Assembly: GCA_050257855.1 (NCBI GenBank)
Contig: JBLMXQ010000071.1
Location: 1 to 35,720, forward strand
Source: JBLMXQ01 sp050257855
GTDB taxonomy: Bacteria; Acidobacteriota; Vicinamibacteria; Vicinamibacterales; CAVVIG01
Reading direction: 5' to 3'
DNA length: 35,720 bases
This document shows positions 8,404 to 15,356 of the stretch, piece by piece. The notes beneath the pieces were generated by a model that worked only from the letters and a program-made list of their open reading frames with translations, ran no database searches and had not been told where the DNA came from. Within the stretch, counting starts at the first letter, position 1; the number at the start of each line of letters is the position of its first letter. Both the position numbers and the translations under genes were made by a program.

Positions 8404-8837
8404 GCGCGCCGGTCCAGATAGTCCTGCAGGATCACGGCCGCCGCCGCGGCGTCGAGGCGCGCCTTTCTGGCGCGCCAGTCGCGCTCGCCGACCGCGAGGC
8501 GGCTCTCGGCTTCTTGACTCGACAACCGTTCATCCTGAAGCACGATTGGGACCCGGATCCGCTCTCGCAGGGCGGCAACGAATGCTTCGACCTGGGGCGT
8601 CTCGGCCGTCGGCGTGCCGTCGAGCCGTCTCGGCAGGCCGACGACGACCCCGGCGAGCCCGTCCTCGTCCTCGGACAGCCGAGCCGTTTCCGCGGCCACC
8701 TGCGCGAGGGCGTCCGGGAACCCGCTCACGCGGAGCGTCCGCAGCGGCCGCGCGAGCGTGCCGGACGCGTCGCTGATTGCCAGTCCGATGCGGCGCAGGC
8801 CCCAGTCGACGCCAAGAATGCGGCCGCGGGCGGTCAC
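8400..8837 (-). CDS. ruvX: Putative Holliday junction resolvase RuvX (YqgF)
   Basis: This 145-residue protein contains the RNase H-like motifs of the YqgF/RuvX family: GVDWGLRRIGLAISD with the first catalytic Asp, VVGLPRRLDGT, DERLSSQEAE, and a terminal DAAAAAVILQDYLD with the last Asp. It is involved in Holliday junction resolution and, in some bacteria, 16S pre-rRNA 5' processing. The frame is open upstream to 9140, but that stretch crosses the divergent envC-like gene, so the GTG at 8837 is chosen. TACACT lies seven bases before it. Confidence 0.9.
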   Translation of the reverse strand: MTARGRILGVDWGLRRIGLAISDASGTLARPLRTLRVSGFPDALAQVAAETARLSEDEDGLAGVVVGLPRRLDGTPTAETPQVEAFVAALRERIRVPIVLQDERLSSQEAESRLAVGERDWRARKARLDAAAAAVILQDYLDRRA

Positions 8838-8844
8838 GGCCGAT

Positions 8845-8850
8845 AGTGTA
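8845..8850 (-). promoter_or_regulatory. Candidate -10 box of the ruvX-mltG operon
   Basis: On the minus strand TACACT ends seven bases before the ruvX GTG. No Shine-Dalgarno can fit between it and the start, so the transcript would be leaderless. No convincing -35 is visible. The 76-bp gap to the divergent envC-like gene must hold both promoters. Confidence 0.35.
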
Positions 8851-8913
8851 CCGTAGTGAATCGCGTGCCCGTCGCCGTTCTGGCCGTGGGCCTGGCGATG
8901 CCGAGCGACCTCG

Positions 8914-10125
8914 ATGGACGACCACTCTTCTGAACGCTGCGGTGGAAACCGGCGGCCGCGCAGGACGGGCCTGAAGGCATGCGCCGTCCCGGCCCTCGTA
9001 TTCGCGACCCTGATTGCCCCGCGTCCCGTGCGCGCCCAGTCGAACGACCGGGCCCGGGCCGAAGCGATGGCGCGACTGGCCGGCGAGCGGCTCCGGGCGC
9101 TCGAGCGCGAGGCGGAGGGGCTGGCCGCCACGGAGCGCACGGTGCTCGGCGATCTGCGGAAGCTCGAGCTCGACCGTCAGATCAAGACCGAGGCCCTCAA
9201 GCAGGCCGAGGCGCGCGCCGATGCCGTCAGCGCGGAGTTGACCGAGACCGGGCAGCGGATCGCGACGCTGGAGCGGCAGGAGCAGGACGAGCGGCCCGGA
9301 CTGCGCGCGCGGCTCGTCGAGATCTACAAGCTTGGAGAGGGACGGTACCTGCGTCTGCTGCTGTCGACCGCCGACGTGCATCGCATGGCGCAGGCGACGC
9401 GCACGGTGGCGATGCTGGCGGAGCAGGACCGCCGCCGGATCGCCGCGCACGAGCAGACGCTCGGTGAGCTCAGAGCGGCGCGCACGGCGCTCGCGGCGCG
9501 GCGCACGGAGGCCGACCAGTTGCGCGACCAGGCGCGGCGCGCCCAGGCGGCAGCGGTCCGCGCGGCCGATGCGCGCAACGCGCTCATCCGCGAGATCGAT
9601 CAGCGGCGCGACCTCAATGCCCAGTTGACGTCGGAACTGCAGGCAGCGCAGGCGAAGCTGCAGGCGGCCGTGCGGGATCTCGGATCCGGGTCGACGGAAG
9701 CCGACGCGGGCTCGATGGCGCTCTCGCTGCCGCTCCGGCCGTTCCGCGGCGTTCTGCCCTGGCCGGCGCCCGGCCCCGTGCGCCGGCGGTTCGGCGGCAC
9801 GGCCACGCCGGGCGCCGCGGCGTCCAATGGCATAGAGATCGCGGTCGACGAGGGAACGCCGGCGCGCGCGGTGCACGACGGCGTCGTGGCCTTCGCCGGT
9901 CCGTTCGCCGGCTTCGGCAACCTGGTGATCATCGACCACGGCGCGAAGGCGTTCAGCCTGTACGGGAACCTGCTCGACGTCGCGGTCGCCCGCGGTGCCC
10001 GCGTCGCCCGCGGGGAAAAGGTGGGCACGGTCGGGCCGTCGCCCACCGGGCCAGCGGGGCTGTATTTCGAATTGCGCATCGACGGTCGGCCGGTCGATCC
10101 CTTACAATGGCTGGGGAAACGGTGA
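8914..10125 (+). CDS. envC: EnvC-like murein hydrolase activator (degenerate LytM/M23)
   Basis: This 403-residue protein has a signal peptide ending near PVRA-QS, a long coiled coil (about 45-255) and a C-terminal LytM fold (about 270-400). The metal-binding positions of active M23 enzymes are replaced: S304 and E308 in SNGIE where HxGxD is expected, N352 in LYGNL, and G382/Y384 in LYFELR where HxH is expected. E. coli EnvC is degenerate in the same way (LYFEIR) and activates AmiA/AmiB instead of cutting wall itself. I infer the same role here. No amidase gene is in the window. A repeat-like sequence lies in the signal peptide region. Confidence 0.85.
   Translation: MDDHSSERCGGNRRPRRTGLKACAVPALVFATLIAPRPVRAQSNDRARAEAMARLAGERLRALEREAEGLAATERTVLGDLRKLELDRQIKTEALKQAEARADAVSAELTETGQRIATLERQEQDERPGLRARLVEIYKLGEGRYLRLLLSTADVHRMAQATRTVAMLAEQDRRRIAAHEQTLGELRAARTALAARRTEADQLRDQARRAQAAAVRAADARNALIREIDQRRDLNAQLTSELQAAQAKLQAAVRDLGSGSTEADAGSMALSLPLRPFRGVLPWPAPGPVRRRFGGTATPGAAASNGIEIAVDEGTPARAVHDGVVAFAGPFAGFGNLVIIDHGAKAFSLYGNLLDVAVARGARVARGEKVGTVGPSPTGPAGLYFELRIDGRPVDPLQWLGKR
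8963..8990. repeat. Degenerate palindromic repeat inside the envC-like signal peptide
   Basis: The segment GGACGGGCCTGAAGGC plus ATG plus CGCCGTCCC resembles the inverted-orientation repeat core (GGACGGCCTGAAGGCCGTCC) with one inserted G in the left arm and a few extra bases before the right arm. It encodes RTGLKACAVP; the same frame of intact copies would read DGLKAVP. It would form the end of the signal peptide n-region and the beginning of its hydrophobic core. The match may be chance. Confidence 0.45.
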
Positions 10126-10130
10126 GGTCC

Positions 10131-11306
10131 ATGTCTCCACGCACACGCGTCCTCGTCATGTCGATTTCGGCGCCGATTGTGGCCTTCGCGATTGTCGGCG
10201 GCTTCCTCGGCAAGGTGATGGCGCGCGAGGGCTCGTACCAGGACCTTCGCATGTTCGACGAGGTCACCGGCCTCATCGACAACAACTACGTGCAGAACGT
10301 CGACATCGACAAGGTGATGCACGGCGCGATGCACGGCCTCGCCGATGCGCTCGACGCCGACAGCGCGTATCTCTCGCCGGCCGAGGTGAAGGAAGTCCAG
10401 GACGCCCGGGCGCTGCCGCCCGGCGACGTCGGGCTGGAGCTGACGCGTCAGTATTACCTGCGCGTGATCGCCGCGCGCGAGGGCTCGCCTGCCGCGCACG
10501 CCGGCCTGCGGACCGGCGATTACATCCGGATGATCGACGACCAGGCGACGCGCGACATGTCGGTGTGGGAAGGCGTGCGCGCGCTGCGCGGCGCGCCGGG
10601 ATCGACCGTCAAGCTGACCGTCATCCGCGGCAGCGCCGCCGACCCTCACGTGGTCGAGCTCACCCGGGAAGCCATGCCGGACCCTGAGGTGACCGGACGC
10701 ATCGCCGCGCCCGGCGTCGGCTACGTGCGGATTCCGGAGTTCGAGCAGCGCACCGCCGAGCAGGTCAAGGCCGAGGTCGCGCGCCTGAAGAAGGAAGGCG
10801 CCGCGAAGCTGCTCGTCGACATCCGCCAGGCCTCGAGCGGCGTCCCGGCGAGCGGCCTGAGCGTCGCCCGTCTCTTCGTCGGCACCGGCACCCTGGCGAT
10901 TCTCGAATCGAAGCGCGGCGACTCCGTCGAGCGCGAGACGATCGCTGCCGCCCCGGGCGACGGCTCGATCACGGATCCGGTCACCGTGCTCATCGACACC
11001 GGCAGCTCCGGCGCCGCCGAGCTGTTCGCGTCGGCGCTCGTCGGCAATCACCGCGCGGATCTGGTCGGCGAACGCACGATCGGCCGGGTGGCGGTGCAGA
11101 AGCTGATCACGCTGCCGGACGGCAGCGGCCTGTGGCTCTCGACCGGCCGGTACCTGCAGCCCGACGGCAGTGCGCTGCACGAGAAGGGGCTCGAGCCGAC
11201 CGTCGCCGTCGACGAGCCGGAGGTCGAGTTCGGGCAGCCGGCACCGACCGCCGATCCGATCTTCGAGAAAGCGCTCGCGAGCGCGACCGGCAAGGGCGCC
11301 GCGTAA
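10131..11306 (+). CDS. S41-like (CtpA-related) protein lacking catalytic residues
   Basis: This 391-residue protein has an N-terminal signal anchor (RVLVMSISAPIVAFAIVGG), a helical region, a PDZ domain (about 95-175; DVGLELTRQYYLRVIAAREGSPAAHAGLRTGDYI) and an S41 fold. In active enzymes the motif GSASASE carries the central catalytic Ser and FGKGxxQ carries the Lys. Here they read GSSGAAE and IGRVAVQ, so Ser becomes G294 and Lys becomes R319; Q323 is kept. It is probably a pseudoprotease. The ATG at 10131 follows GAGGT; an upstream ATG at 10107 overlaps envC and lacks a ribosome site. Adjacent envC and ctpA genes are common in bacteria. Confidence 0.82.
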   Translation: MSPRTRVLVMSISAPIVAFAIVGGFLGKVMAREGSYQDLRMFDEVTGLIDNNYVQNVDIDKVMHGAMHGLADALDADSAYLSPAEVKEVQDARALPPGDVGLELTRQYYLRVIAAREGSPAAHAGLRTGDYIRMIDDQATRDMSVWEGVRALRGAPGSTVKLTVIRGSAADPHVVELTREAMPDPEVTGRIAAPGVGYVRIPEFEQRTAEQVKAEVARLKKEGAAKLLVDIRQASSGVPASGLSVARLFVGTGTLAILESKRGDSVERETIAAAPGDGSITDPVTVLIDTGSSGAAELFASALVGNHRADLVGERTIGRVAVQKLITLPDGSGLWLSTGRYLQPDGSALHEKGLEPTVAVDEPEVEFGQPAPTADPIFEKALASATGKGAA

Positions 11307-11380
11307 GCGGCGGCGCGCAGCCGCGACGTGCATCGGCTGAGATCGATCCCCGGAAAGGGCCGAAAAATCGCGCCTTCCGC

Positions 11381-11409
11381 TTGACACCCCTCGCGCGCTC
11401 GCGTATAAC
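11381..11409 (+). promoter_or_regulatory. Sigma-70-type promoter of the HU gene
   Basis: TTGACA at 11381-11386 and TATAAC at 11404-11409 are separated by 17 bases, a near-consensus housekeeping promoter. Transcription would start near 11416, leaving a leader of about 80 bases before the HU ATG. It is the strongest promoter-like sequence in the window, fitting a highly expressed gene. Confidence 0.8.
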
Positions 11410-11497
11410 CACACAGCGTTTTCGCATCCAACAACAGTCCGCCGGTCGCTCGCGCGCCGCTGACGCTTTTTTCCGGCGACTCTCGTCAGGAGGCTTC

Positions 11498-11770
11498 ATG
11501 AACAAACAGGACATCGTCACGAAGATCGCGAAGGACACCGGGATGACGAAGACGGCCGCGGCCGCCGCAGTCGATTCGCTCATCGAGGGCATCACGAAGT
11601 CGCTCAAGAAGGGCGACGCCGTGTCGTTCGTCGGCTTCGGCACGTTCAAGACGTCCCACCGGAAGGCGCGTACCGCGCGCAACCCGCAGACCGGCGCCGC
11701 GATCAAGATCCCGAAGCGCCGCGTGCCGCGCTTCACCGCCGGCAAGGCGCTCAAGCAGGCTGTCAAGTGA
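11498..11770 (+). CDS. hup: HU-family DNA-binding protein
   Basis: This 90-residue protein is a complete HU/IHF-family member: MNKQDIVTKIAKDTGMTKTAA at the N-terminus, the GDAVSFVGFGTFKTSHRKART saddle and the RNPQTGAAIKIPKRRVPRFTAGKALK DNA-binding arm with the conserved RNPxTG. It bends and compacts DNA as a dimer. The ATG at 11498 is preceded by CAGGAGG at suitable distance; the frame upstream is open but belongs to untranslated leader. It is transcribed from the promoter at 11381-11409. Confidence 0.95.
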   Translation: MNKQDIVTKIAKDTGMTKTAAAAAVDSLIEGITKSLKKGDAVSFVGFGTFKTSHRKARTARNPQTGAAIKIPKRRVPRFTAGKALKQAVK

Positions 11771-11777
11771 GATAGGA

Positions 11778-11866
11778 ACGGGCTCGGGGCTGAGGGCTCG
11801 GCGTCAGGGCTCGCTCTGGCTGCCTGCGAGGTCCTTCCCCCGAGCCCGTCGCACCACCGAGCCCTC
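11778..11866. repeat. Inverted-repeat spacer after HU, possible terminator
   Basis: The arms ACGGGCTCGGGG (11778-11789) and CCCCGAGCCCGT (11837-11848) are perfect complements over 12 bases. A second pair, GAGGGCTCGG (11792-11801) and CCGAGCCCTC (11857-11866), complements over 10 bases and interleaves with the first. A short T-run (CCTTTTAG) follows at about 11882-11889. It could end HU transcription, but the low-complexity sequence resembles the 4961-5035 spacer, so it may simply be a repeat family. Confidence 0.5.
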
Positions 11867-11907
11867 CCCCTGCGCCCTCGGCCTTTTAGCCCTTCTCAAT
11901 CCCGTGT

Positions 11908-11913
11908 TATACT
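11908..11913 (+). promoter_or_regulatory. Candidate -10 box of the tRNA-Val / thrS unit
   Basis: TATACT at 11908-11913 lies about 35 bases before the mature tRNA 5' end, a normal distance for a tRNA precursor. The -35 region (around TTTTAG, 11884-11889) is weak. The stretch to the tRNA is AT-richer than its surroundings. Confidence 0.5.
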
Positions 11914-11947
11914 GTCCGTTCGCGTAACGCCTTGTTTTTCAAGACGT

Positions 11948-12023
11948 AGGCGCGTAGCTCAGAGGTTAGAGCGCCTGCTTGACACGCAGGAGGTCGGTGG
12001 TTCGAGTCCACCCGTGCCTACCA
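11948..12023 (+). tRNA. tRNA-Val (GAC)
   Basis: The 76-base cloverleaf has acceptor arms AGGCGCG and CGTGCCT (one G-U pair), T8-A9, a D arm GCTC/GAGC, and an anticodon arm CCTGC-TTGACAC-GCAGG with anticodon GAC. The variable loop is AGGTC and the T arm is GGTGG-TTCGAGT-CCACC. The discriminator is A and CCA is encoded. It reads GUC valine codons. It lies 99 bases before thrS and may be cotranscribed with it. Confidence 0.97.
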
Positions 12024-12027
12024 ACTG

Positions 12028-12117
12028 CAGCTATCGGCTATCAGCTGTCGGCTTTCGGCTGCAGCCGGCTGACAGCTGAAACCCGAAAGCCGAAGGCCGA
12101 AAGCTTCATCGATCGAC
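12028..12117. repeat. Palindromic AGCTATCGGC-type spacer before thrS
   Basis: This spacer is self-complementary: CAGCTGTC and GACAGCTG pair, as do GGCTTTCGG and CCGAAAGCC. The 16-mer TCGGCTATCAGCTGTC at 12034-12049 recurs exactly at 14929-14944, and a reverse-complement version occurs at 14074-14090. It probably folds into a compound hairpin in the thrS leader RNA. It shows no T-box, as expected outside Gram-positives. Confidence 0.7.
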
Positions 12118-12122
12118 TCCCC

Positions 12123-14075
12123 ATGAGCCAGGTCACGGTCACCCTTCCGGACGGTTCGAGTCGCTCCGTGCCCGCGGGCACGTCCGTTCGCGACGTCGCC
12201 GAAGGGATCTCGCCGCGCCTCGCGAAGGCGGCGCTGGCCGGGGTCGTCGACGGCGCGCTGGTCGATCTGGCGTACCCGATCGAGCGCGACGCGGCCGTGC
12301 GCGTGGTTACCGAGCAGAGCCCGGAAGCGCTGGCGCTCTATCGTCACAGCACGGCGCACCTGCTCGCGGCCGCGGTGACCAGTCTGTTCCCGGGCGCGCA
12401 GTGCGGCATCGGGCCGGCGACCGACGAAGGCTTCTTCTACGACTTCGTCGTCGATCGACCGTTCGTGCCGGAGGATCTCGAGGCGATCGAGAAGAAGATG
12501 AAGGAGCTCGCGAGCCAGGATCTGCCGTACGAGCGGCAGATGTGGCCGCGCGAGGAGGCCAAGGCGTTCTTCGCGAAGCGCGGCGAGCCGCTCAAGGTGC
12601 AGCTCATCGACGAGAAGACGGCGGCACGGTCCGAGATCTCCTGCTACACCATCAAGGACAAGGACACCTTCATCGATTTCTGCGTGGGGCCGCACGTGCC
12701 ATCCACCGGGCGGCTGAAGGCGTTCAAGCTGTTGAGCACCTCGAACGCGTACTGGAAGGGCGATGCGCAGAACCAGCCGATGCAGCGCGTCTACGGCACG
12801 GCCTTCTTCTCCGACAAGGAGCTGAAGGCGTACCTGACGCAGATCGAGGAGGCGAAGAAGCGCGATCACCGAAAGCTCGGCCGCGAGCTCGGGCTCTTCT
12901 GGTTCCATCAGTGGGCGCCCGGCGAGCCGTTCTGGCTGCCCAAGGGCACCGCGCTCGTGCACCTGCTCGGCAACTACATGCGCGACGTGCTGTTTCCCGC
13001 CGGCTACGTCGAGGTCCGCGCGCCGCTCGTCTTCAACAAGGCGCTCTGGGAGACGTCGGGCCACTGGGCGCACTACAAGCAGAACATGTTTCTGATCGAG
13101 TCGCCCGGCGAGGAGGAGAAGTCGGGCCTCAAGCCGATGAACTGCCCGGGCCACATGCTGCTGTTCGGCAGCGAGGTGCGCAGCTATCGCGACCTGCCGC
13201 TGCGAATCCACGAACAGAGCGTGCTCCACCGGATGGAGGCGTCCGGCGTGCTGAGCGGCCTGACGCGCGTGCGCGAGTTCATCATGGACGACGCGCACAT
13301 CTTCCTGCGGGAGGACCAGATCGGCGAGGAGGTCGAGCGGCTGCTGCGCCTGGTGCGGCGCGTGTACGACGACTTCGGGCTCACGCCGGAGATGAAGCTC
13401 TCGACGCGGCCGGCGGAGTACCTCGGCGAAAAGGCGACGTGGGACCACGCCGAGGCCGAGCTCACGCGGGCCCTCGAGTCCGCGGGTCAGGCTTACACGG
13501 TCAACGCAGGAGACGGCGCGTTCTACGGTCCGAAGATCGACTTCGCGGTCACCGACGCGCTCGGCCGCAAGTGGCAGTGCGCGACGATTCAGCTCGATTA
13601 CCAGCTGCCGCAGCAGTTCGGGCTGAAGTACACCGGCGCCGACAACGCCGAGCACCGTCCGGTGGTCATCCACCGCGCGATTTTCGGCAGCTTCGAGCGG
13701 TTCATCGCGCTCCTGATCGAGCACTACGCGGGCGCGTTCCCGCTGTGGCTGGCCCCGGTTCAGGCCCTCGTGCTGCCGATTTCGGATCGGCACCTCGAAT
13801 ACGGCCGGTCCGTGCTGGAGCGCCTGAAGGCCGCGGGCCTGCGGGCCGGGCTCGACGAGCGGCAGGAGAAGATCGGATATAAGATTCGAGAGGCGCAGCT
13901 CCAGAAAGTGCCCTACATGCTGGTGGTCGGCGACCGCGAGTCGGCCGAGGGCACGGTCTCGGTGCGCACGCGCACGGGCGGCGATCAGGGTGCCGCCAGG
14001 GTCGACGAGTTCGTCGCCAACGCGCGCGCGGAAATCGACTCGAAGGGAAGACAGGTGTCAGCGGAGAGCCGATAG
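12123..14075 (+). CDS. thrS: Threonyl-tRNA synthetase
   Basis: This 650-residue protein has the ThrRS domain order: TGS domain (1-61), editing/SAD domain with HSTAHLLA and CVGPHVPSTG, then the class II core with zinc Cys in MNCPGHMLLF and motif 2 HRMEASGVLSGLTRVREFIMDDAHIF. Motif 3 is HRAIFGSFERFIALLIEHY, and a C-terminal anticodon-binding domain follows. It charges tRNA-Thr. The frame is open back into tRNA-Val, but the ATG at 12123 fits the TGS start. The last codons and the TAG run into a palindromic repeat, so the tail RQVSAESR may be repeat-derived. It is the first protein gene of the translation operon. Confidence 0.96.
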   Translation: MSQVTVTLPDGSSRSVPAGTSVRDVAEGISPRLAKAALAGVVDGALVDLAYPIERDAAVRVVTEQSPEALALYRHSTAHLLAAAVTSLFPGAQCGIGPATDEGFFYDFVVDRPFVPEDLEAIEKKMKELASQDLPYERQMWPREEAKAFFAKRGEPLKVQLIDEKTAARSEISCYTIKDKDTFIDFCVGPHVPSTGRLKAFKLLSTSNAYWKGDAQNQPMQRVYGTAFFSDKELKAYLTQIEEAKKRDHRKLGRELGLFWFHQWAPGEPFWLPKGTALVHLLGNYMRDVLFPAGYVEVRAPLVFNKALWETSGHWAHYKQNMFLIESPGEEEKSGLKPMNCPGHMLLFGSEVRSYRDLPLRIHEQSVLHRMEASGVLSGLTRVREFIMDDAHIFLREDQIGEEVERLLRLVRRVYDDFGLTPEMKLSTRPAEYLGEKATWDHAEAELTRALESAGQAYTVNAGDGAFYGPKIDFAVTDALGRKWQCATIQLDYQLPQQFGLKYTGADNAEHRPVVIHRAIFGSFERFIALLIEHYAGAFPLWLAPVQALVLPISDRHLEYGRSVLERLKAAGLRAGLDERQEKIGYKIREAQLQKVPYMLVVGDRESAEGTVSVRTRTGGDQGAARVDEFVANARAEIDSKGRQVSAESR

Positions 14076-14090
14076 CTGATAGCCGATAGC
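14074..14090. repeat. Palindromic spacer element between thrS and infC
   Basis: AGCTGATAGCCGATAGC is the reverse complement of the element seen before thrS. It overlaps the thrS stop codon (14073-14075) and ends just before the infC ribosome-binding site. It can pair with neighbouring GCTATCGG sequence and might affect infC translation. Confidence 0.55.
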
Positions 14091-14094
14091 TTTC

Positions 14095-14101
14095 AAGGAG
14101 G
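14095..14101 (+). promoter_or_regulatory. Shine-Dalgarno supporting an ATC start for infC
   Basis: AAGGAGG is a full Shine-Dalgarno match. It lies five bases before ATC at 14107 but 41 bases before the GTG at 14143. No ATG, GTG or TTG in the infC frame is at proper distance, so this site points to ATC as the initiation codon. Confidence 0.75.
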
Positions 14102-14106
14102 CCTAT

Positions 14107-14685
14107 ATCGCTTTCGACAGAGGACCTCGCCGCGACGATCGCGTGCGAGTCAACGAGCGCATTCGCGTCCGCGAAATCCGCGTGATCGACGAGGCCGGCC
14201 AGCAGCTCGGCATCATGCCGCCGCCGCAGGCCCTCGCCATCGCCCGGCAGAAGGGGCTCGATCTGGTCGAGATCTCACCGACGGCGACCCCGCCGGTCTG
14301 CCGCATCATGGATTTCGGGAAGTACCAGTATCAGGAACAGAAGCGCGCGCGCGAGGCCCGGCGGCACCAGAAAGTGATCGAGGTCAAGGAGATCAAGTTC
14401 CGCCCGAAGGTCGACGAGCACGACTATCAGTTCAAGAAGAAGCACATCGAGCGCTTCCTCGAAGAGGGCGACAAGGTGAAGGCGACCATCTTCTTCCGCG
14501 GGCGCGAGATGGCGCACCCGGAGATCGGCCGCCGCATTCTCGAGCGCCTCGTGCAGGAGCTCTCGGATGTCGCGGTGGCCGAGACGATGCCGCGGATGGA
14601 GGGCAATCAGATGCACACCATCCTGAGCCGGAAGACGACCGGCGGCGGCCGGGCCAAAGCCGCGGCCGCAACCACGGCGCGATAG
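14107..14685 (+). CDS. infC: Translation initiation factor IF-3, ATC start
   Basis: This 192-residue protein reads (M)AFDRGPRRDDRVRVNERIRVREIRVI, then the IF3-N domain (QLGIMPPPQALAIARQKGLDLVEISP), the linker PPVCRIMDFGKYQYQEQKRAREARR and the IF3-C domain (IKFRPKVDEHDYQFKKKHIERFLEEGDKVK). It binds the 30S subunit and rejects wrong start codons and tRNAs. The ATC at 14107 is chosen over the GTG at 14143 because a perfect Shine-Dalgarno precedes it and the extra 12 residues resemble IF3 N-termini. In E. coli the AUU start of infC gives autoregulation, because IF3 rejects it; I infer the same here. Confidence 0.93.
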   Translation: MAFDRGPRRDDRVRVNERIRVREIRVIDEAGQQLGIMPPPQALAIARQKGLDLVEISPTATPPVCRIMDFGKYQYQEQKRAREARRHQKVIEVKEIKFRPKVDEHDYQFKKKHIERFLEEGDKVKATIFFRGREMAHPEIGRRILERLVQELSDVAVAETMPRMEGNQMHTILSRKTTGGGRAKAAAATTAR

Positions 14686-14711
14686 ATGAGACCGTCAGCA
14701 GAGACGAGCGC

Positions 14712-14909
14712 ATGCCGAAACTGAAGACGCACCGCGGCGCTGCCAAGCGCTTCAAGCGGACGAAAACGGGCAAGTTCCTGAGGAGCAAGGCGTTCAAGCA
14801 GCACATCCTCAGCAGCAAGACGACCAAGCGGAAGCGCACGCTCCGCGGTACCGTCACGGCGGCGGAAGTCGACGTGGCGAAACTGGCGCGCATGCTTCCG
14901 TACAAATAG
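14712..14909 (+). CDS. rpmI: 50S ribosomal protein L35
   Basis: The 65-residue sequence starts MPKLKTHRGAAKRFKRTKTGK and is a complete, highly basic L35. It lies in the canonical infC-rpmI-rplT order, 26 bases after infC. In E. coli and Bacillus, L20 represses this operon by binding mRNA structures near rpmI; no clear homologous site could be identified by eye here. Confidence 0.96.
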   Translation: MPKLKTHRGAAKRFKRTKTGKFLRSKAFKQHILSSKTTKRKRTLRGTVTAAEVDVAKLARMLPYK

Positions 14910-14935
14910 TCAAAATAGCTGACGGCGGTCGGCTA

Positions 14936-14961
14936 TCAGCTGTCAGCGCGCTGACAGCTGA
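14936..14961. repeat. Perfect 26-bp palindrome between rpmI and rplT
   Basis: The left half TCAGCTGTCAGCG at 14936-14948 is followed immediately by its exact reverse complement. As RNA it could form a long hairpin with a minimal loop, and further complementary GCTGAC/GCTGATC sequence extends the fold to about 14975. The first part overlaps the 16-mer shared with 12034-12049. Confidence 0.75.
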
Positions 14962-14990
14962 CGCTGATCGCTGCCAGCTGGAGATCAGCA

Positions 14991-15344
14991 ATGCCGCGAG
15001 TGAAACGAGGATCGGTCCGGCGGGCGAAGCGGAAGAAGCTGCTCGGGCTCGCCAAGGGCTATTACGCCAACAAGAGCAAGCTGTATCGTGCCGCGAAGGA
15101 ATCGGTCGATACCGCGCTCAAGTACGCCTTCGTCGGCCGCCGCCGCAAGAAGCGCGATTTCCGGCGGCTGTGGGTCGTCCGCATCAACGCCGCCGCGCGC
15201 GAACAGGGCCTCACCTACGGACAGCTGATGAGCGGCCTCAAGCACGCCGGCGTCGCGCTCGACCGCAAGAGCCTCGCCGAGCTCGCCGTGTCGAGTCCGA
15301 AGGCGTTCGCGTCGCTGGCGAGCCAGGTGAAGGCGGCTCGGTGA
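14991..15344 (+). CDS. rplT: 50S ribosomal protein L20
   Basis: This 117-residue protein is a complete L20: MPRVKRGSVRRAKRKKLLGLAKGYY, then RRRKKRDFRRLWVVRINAAAREQGLTYGQLMSGL. It is an early-assembly 50S protein and, in other bacteria, the translational repressor of its operon. A GGAG Shine-Dalgarno lies in CTGGAGATCAGCA just before the ATG. The preceding spacer contains the 26-bp palindrome. Confidence 0.97.
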   Translation: MPRVKRGSVRRAKRKKLLGLAKGYYANKSKLYRAAKESVDTALKYAFVGRRRKKRDFRRLWVVRINAAAREQGLTYGQLMSGLKHAGVALDRKSLAELAVSSPKAFASLASQVKAAR

Positions 15345-15356
15345 TACCGCACGGGA

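Noticed and set aside
5398..8421. A 1007-codon plus-strand frame opposite the ruvX operon
   Set aside because: It mirrors VWA, TPR and mltG genes that have clear motifs and signal peptides; its own protein is Arg-rich and featureless.
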